Shown here: piece by piece, positions 60,976 to 64,000 of the stretch | Numbering within the stretch: position 1 is the stretch's first letter | Layout of the letters: each line of letters opens with the position of its first letter | From: JAFAXD01 sp963816775 | GTDB lineage: Bacteria; Pseudomonadota; Alphaproteobacteria; Rhizobiales; Xanthobacteraceae | Direction of reading: 5' to 3' | Length of the DNA: 64,000 nucleotides | Assembly: GCA_963816775.1 (NCBI GenBank) | Contig: CAWFLX010000031.1 | Location: 81,395-145,394 of the forward strand | Notes under the pieces: model-generated | Databases searched by the model: none | What the model was told of the DNA's origin: nothing | The model's input: only the letters and a program-made list of their open reading frames with translations | Position numbers and translations under genes: made by a program

Positions 60976-61485
60976 CTAACTGGCCGCGCGCCGGTTGACG
61001 CCTTTGCGAAGTGCGATGGTTTTCAGCTTGGTGTTGGCAGCCTTCTCTTCATTAAGATTGGTAGTAAGGAAGCGGACGATATCGTCGTGGCCTAGCTCTT
61101 CCGCCCAGGCAATCAGCGTTCCGTAGCGCGCGATTTCATAGTGCTCGATCGCTTGGGCCGCTGCCACGATCGCCGCGTCCAAAACCTGCTTATCCTCGAC
61201 CTCGCCCGCGACGTCATTAGCTTCTCGGATGAGGCCATCGATCGCCGGACATTTGGCGCCCTCCGAAGGTTTGCCGAGCTTTTTGAAAACCTGGTCAAGC
61301 CGCTCGATCTGCTTTTTGGTTTCTTCCAGATGTGCCTTGAGCCCCTGGGTCAGATCGCGGGTGGTCGCCTTCTCTATGAGTTTCGGCAGCGAGGCCGTGA
61401 TGTGATGCTGCGCGTAGTAGATGTCCTGCAGCGTGTGAAGCAGTAGGTCTTCCATCGTCTTGATGTCTTTTGTAAATAAACCCAT
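60976..61485 (-). CDS. DUF892 ferritin-like protein (YciE/YciF type)
   Basis: 169 residues from ATG 61485 with a CGGAGGAAA site. A four-helix ferritin-like fold: KTMEDLLLHTLQDIYYAQHH (first metal-site helix), LTQGLKAHLEETKKQIERLD, then QAIEHYEIARYGTLIAWAEE and LNEEKAANTKLKTIA. The acidic and His residues of a di-iron site are in place. Such proteins are stress-induced and may handle iron or peroxide. A 5'-truncated relative lies at 63.4-63.6 kb. Confidence 0.92.
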   Translation of the reverse strand: MGLFTKDIKTMEDLLLHTLQDIYYAQHHITASLPKLIEKATTRDLTQGLKAHLEETKKQIERLDQVFKKLGKPSEGAKCPAIDGLIREANDVAGEVEDKQVLDAAIVAAAQAIEHYEIARYGTLIAWAEELGHDDIVRFLTTNLNEEKAANTKLKTIALRKGVNRRAAS

Positions 61486-61634
61486 GGGATTTCCTCCGGT
61501 GTCGGTAGGTAATCCGCTAGAAACGACATTGGTTCCAGCAAGCAAATATGGTGAAGGCGCGGCAGGATGCGGTTGCGTAGCTTGCAACTAAATGTCGGGT
61601 GGCACGTGATCGTCGCGCTGAGATTTCGATAACG

Positions 61635-62126
61635 ATGCGTGTCATCTTCCTGGATATCGACGGCGTTTTGAACTGCAAGAGCACGCCGAACCCGCGTAAG
61701 TTGCCCTATATCATCGATCCAAGCCTGCTCGTGCGTCTAAAGCAACTACTCACATTAACGGATGCAAACGTAGTGCTATCGTCAACATGGCGATATGACC
61801 CGGCCGGTGTTTTCAGTGCGAAGTACTGGGGAATTCCTTTTTTTGCCGTAATTCCCGATCTGCCGGAACGTCCCCGCCGCGACGGGGATTATCGCGTGGC
61901 TTAAGGCACATCCTGACATCGAACGCTACGCGGTAATAGATGACGAGGACGATGAATTGGATGACTTGCCATTGTTTCAGCCTTCTGCTCGCGCTGGATT
62001 AGCGACGAGATTGTGAACGGTGTCGTCGCCTATCTGACAGGACGAACGGACAAAGATATGCGACGCAGCCGGTTGAAGCGGGTCTTCCAGAAGGTTTACA
62101 CCGCCCTCAAAGGGCACGAAGGATAG
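61635..62126 (+). pseudogene. HAD-like hypothetical protein, two frameshifts
   Basis: From ATG 61635: MRVIFLDIDGVLNCKSTPNP (catalytic Asp pair of a HAD-fold), then NVVLSSTWRYDPAGVFSAKY. The frame derails in PRRDG at a GGGG run (about 61884-61890). Its neighbour continues IIAWLKAHPDIERYAVIDDE and DDLPLFQPS, and a third carries DEIVNGVVAYLTGRTDKDMR to a stop at 62126. About 163 residues when joined. This is the family of small HAD-domain proteins found next to RNA-repair or stress genes. Divergent from the DUF892 gene. Confidence 0.65.
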
Positions 62127-62487
62127 CAGTCGTCGAGCGTCGCCGGCGCCGCGCGAAACGGTGAGAGCAGCGGGAGCTGTTTTTTGACCGCCCCGGAAGC
62201 TGGGTGGCTACGTTCAAAATCCAGCATCGGGTGCTGGAGCAATTCGGCGGCGCAAATGCGCGTCTCGCAGCCGCGATGCAGTACTCCACAAGTGTTCAAA
62301 AGGGAACACCCTGGAACGTTTTCTGATCGGCAGATTTAATCCAGTCATCGGCCGATGGACGGGCATATTTGATGGCGCAGATCAAGCCAAACGTGCTCAC
62401 GACAGCACTTGATGCGACGAAATCGCGACGGCAAGGCCCTCTTCGTCGATTACTTCGCAGTATGATTCCTTTTTCTCCTATCACTTC
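62127..62487. other. Intergenic stretch with a possible catalase scrap
   Basis: No intact gene. A minus-strand frame at 62296-62535 is open but unknown. The plus strand holds the short Mn-catalase-like fragment listed separately. Confidence 0.35.
62231..62326 (+). pseudogene. Fragment resembling the N-terminal part of manganese catalase
   Basis: The frame reads VLEQFGGANARLAAAMQYST before a stop, close to the VLLEQFGGANGELAAAMRYF-type motif of rhizobial Mn catalases as I remember it. Only about 30 residues match, and no start or downstream part exists. A decayed relic, if the match is real. Confidence 0.4.
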
Positions 62488-62507
62488 GTGCTCCGAAGAC
62501 GGAGCAC
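62488..62507. other. Hairpin just upstream of the methyltransferase
   Basis: GTGCTCCG, AAGA, CGGAGCAC form a perfect 8-bp stem with a tetraloop. It ends 22 bases before ATG 62530 and could be an operator, attenuator or mRNA stabiliser. No T run follows. Confidence 0.5.
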
Positions 62508-62529
62508 TTGGCACACTAAAGTAGGGAGA

Positions 62530-63175
62530 ATGCACCTAAGCGTCCACCCTACGGTGTTTCATCCCCGCTATTTCGTTAGTAGCGAAAGCTTCGCCAATTT
62601 TATCGCCCAGCTGGACCTCCGCGGAAAGCGCGTGGTCGATGTAGGAACTGGCACGGGGATCCTAGCCATAGCGGCGGCTCACGCCGGTTGCGGAAATCGT
62701 TATCGCTACCGACATCAACCCGAACGCAGCCCTTTCAGTGCGCGACAACGCGCTTCGCAACGGGGCCGGGCCTCGGGTCACCGCAGTCTGCATGGATTTG
62801 TTATCAGGTTTCGTGCCGTTTCCGACATTCGATGTGATCATATCGAACCCACCAAAGCACGCGAAGCAGCCCCGCGTCTTGGCCGATCGCGGCTGGCGCG
62901 CAGGACCAAATCATCGTGATGTTGCTGCGCTGTTCACTGAGGCCTATGAGCGCTTGAGGCCCGGCGGACGGCTCTATGTAATGTTTTCCTCGGATTCGGA
63001 GCTGGACTTGATCGACACGTTGATTGAGCGTGCGGGATTCAGGTCACGCGTTGTCAAACAGTATTCGATCTTTATCGAGTCATTCGTTTTATACGAATGC
63101 ATGAGGGCTTCTGACTGTTCTCTTGGAACCAGTGGGAATGCCCGCAGTTTGACCCTAGTCCTCAATGCGATCTAA
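62530..63175 (+). pseudogene. Class I methyltransferase (HemK/PrmC-like core), one frameshift
   Basis: From ATG 62530: TVFHPRYFVSSESFANFIAQ, then RVVDVGTGTGILAIAAAHAG (SAM motif I). The frame shifts near 62694 and the next one continues EIVIATDINPNAALSVRDNA, DVIISNPPKHAKQP with the NPP catalytic motif of N/O-methyltransferases, and RLRPGGRLYVMFSSDSELDL to 63175. Joined length is about 215 residues. The NPP signature suggests glutamine, adenine or guanine N-methylation; substrate unknown. A GGGAG site precedes the start. Confidence 0.75.
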
Positions 63176-63177
63176 TC

Positions 63178-63435
63178 TTACCGGCGGATCGGCGGGGAAT
63201 ATGACGGACGGGGAGGATAAGGCGCGTAGAATGGGTTTGGACCGCACGTTCCTCCAACACCTCGCACTGTCGCCAAGCATTGATTGAAGCTGACAAACCC
63301 GCAGTTTTGAGCGCCGCCCATAGGCGCGCCTGCGCGCGCGAAGCCTTGCAAGGGAATGGCAGGATTGGTGGAGGAAGGCGACGAGGTCATGAGCGAGGGC
63401 AAAGGAGAAGGATGACGCCCCAGCGGACCTCGCAT
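63178..63435 (-). CDS. DUF3551-like small secreted protein, probably with a disrupted N-terminus
   Basis: 85 residues. The C-terminal half, GAQNCGFVSFNQCLATVRGV then GGTCGPNPFYAPYPP, has the cysteine spacing of DUF3551 proteins (C..F.S..QC..T..G.GG.C..NP.Y). The N-terminal half reads poorly as a signal peptide in this frame, but another frame at the same place (SFSFALAHDLVAFL) has hydrophobic character, so a frameshift is possible. These are small exported proteins of unknown function in Bradyrhizobium-like bacteria. Confidence 0.5.
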   Translation of the reverse strand: MRGPLGRHPSPLPSLMTSSPSSTNPAIPLQGFARAGAPMGGAQNCGFVSFNQCLATVRGVGGTCGPNPFYAPYPPRPSYSPPIRR

Positions 63436-63620
63436 TGATTGGTGCTGCGCAACGGGTCGAGCACTACGAAATCGCAGCCTACACCACCGCGCGCAATTTA
63501 GCGTTGCAGCTACGTCAGCCGGCGATCGTTCAGCTGCTCACGACGTCACTTGGCGAAGAGCAGAATGCCGGACAGCTGCTTGACCAAGTTGCGCAGCCGC
63601 TGATGTCGTCGCGAAGATGC
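63415..63620 (+). pseudogene. 3' fragment of a second DUF892 ferritin-like gene
   Basis: The frame reads DLALIGAAQRVEHYEIAAYT then TARNLALQLRQPAIVQLLTT and SLGEEQNAGQLLDQVAQPLM, the last two helices of a DUF892 protein. Compare QAIEHYEIARYGTLIAWAEE in the intact gene at 61.0-61.5 kb. The first half is absent; the frame starts within the antisense of the DUF3551-like gene. It is not a copy of the intact gene but a different paralogue. Confidence 0.7.
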
Positions 63621-64000
63621 CAGCGAGCGTCGAATAAAAGGGAGTGGGCTAACTGACGCACGATCAGTACAATAGTCGGTCCCTAAAGTTTGCCTTTACG
63701 GCGGAAGTCCCGCGCGTGCATCAGCACGCGGTTTATTAGCGGCAGAGCCGTCATCATCGCGGAGGGCATCCCGCAACTCGTTACCGCCTGAGCGATCTAG
63801 GTTTTCATTCATCCACCCACGCGGCAGATGAAAATCGTCTAGAAAACTGCCCTGGCGCACTTCCAAATCCCCGTTTATACCGGCTTCTTTGCGGGCGCAG
63901 CCAACTGGTGTTGCAGCAGTCAACCCCAATCACGATCAACGTAGCGGGCCGTATCCCCTACTGGGCCGGGGTGAAGGCCCGCGTAACGATCTCGCTTGAA
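63621..64000. other. Right edge without a recognised gene
   Basis: Only short frames; a minus-strand frame at 63696-63929 (77 codons, QGSFLDDFHLPRGW) has no known relative. The edge of the window may cut a gene starting to the right. Confidence 0.35.

Noticed and set aside
61486..61634. EcfG promoter in front of the DUF892 gene
   Set aside because: A GGAAC is present on the minus strand but the GTT is only 7 bases away, not 16-17.

Overview
The window is about 64 kb of high-GC DNA. It reads as chromosome of an alphaproteobacterium of the order Hyphomicrobiales, close to the Bradyrhizobium/Xanthobacteraceae group. The markers are a MucR/Ros regulator beside sufE, a cell-cycle kinase of CckA type near a single-cysteine DksA, a FeuP/FeuQ-like two-component pair, DUF1491 and DUF3551 proteins, and several families of short palindromic intergenic repeats. 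No rRNA, tRNA, CRISPR array, intact IS element or prophage was recognised.

Layout. (1) 1-5.9 kb: the end of a VWA/CoxE-like gene, three tandem Bug/TctC-type solute-binding proteins, then the alpha and beta subunits of a Rieske dioxygenase. From memory the dioxygenase resembles terephthalate dioxygenase TphA2/TphA3. This is the most interesting metabolic locus: a TphC-A2-A3-like arrangement with no reductase, diol dehydrogenase or membrane permease in view. (2) 6-13 kb: a HAD-acyltransferase fusion, a low-GC patch, topoisomerase IB beside a truncated ATP-dependent DNA ligase, and an intact MFS exporter beside an MFS remnant. (3) 13-18.7 kb: universal stress protein, CPBP protease, SixA phosphatase, FAD oxidoreductase, MipA/OmpV protein, MoxR ATPase and DksA. 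(4) 18.7-27.7 kb: a frameshifted FliO-like gene, CckA, and small or broken genes. (5) 27.7-37 kb: DHA2 exporter, haloacid dehalogenase, family-39-type glycosyltransferase, SodB and oligopeptidase B. (6) 37-53 kb: MucR, SufE, secreted unknowns, an APC permease, an orphan histidine kinase overlapping a peptidoglycan-binding protein, the DUF1254/DUF1214 pair, PBP1A, YcgN, another DHA2 exporter and a trypsin-like protease. (7) 53-57 kb: a four-gene operon of a small PepSY-like exported protein, FeuP-like regulator, FeuQ-like kinase and a large exported unknown. (8) 57.5-64 kb: a gene-poor, partly decayed stress-gene region with CsbD, small membrane proteins, YjlB-like cupin, DUF892 proteins, a possible Mn-catalase scrap and a methyltransferase. 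It carries two sites matching the alphaproteobacterial EcfG promoter.

A recurring oddity is the number of genes whose product is clear but split over two or more reading frames (near 19.8, 24.2, 25.7-26.6, 27.5, 59.3, 60.5, 61.9-62.0 and 62.7 kb). Either this is an under-polished long-read assembly or the region is truly decaying. The essential genes here (cckA, PBP1A, sufE, dksA) are intact. Family names come from motif reading and memory, not from searches.
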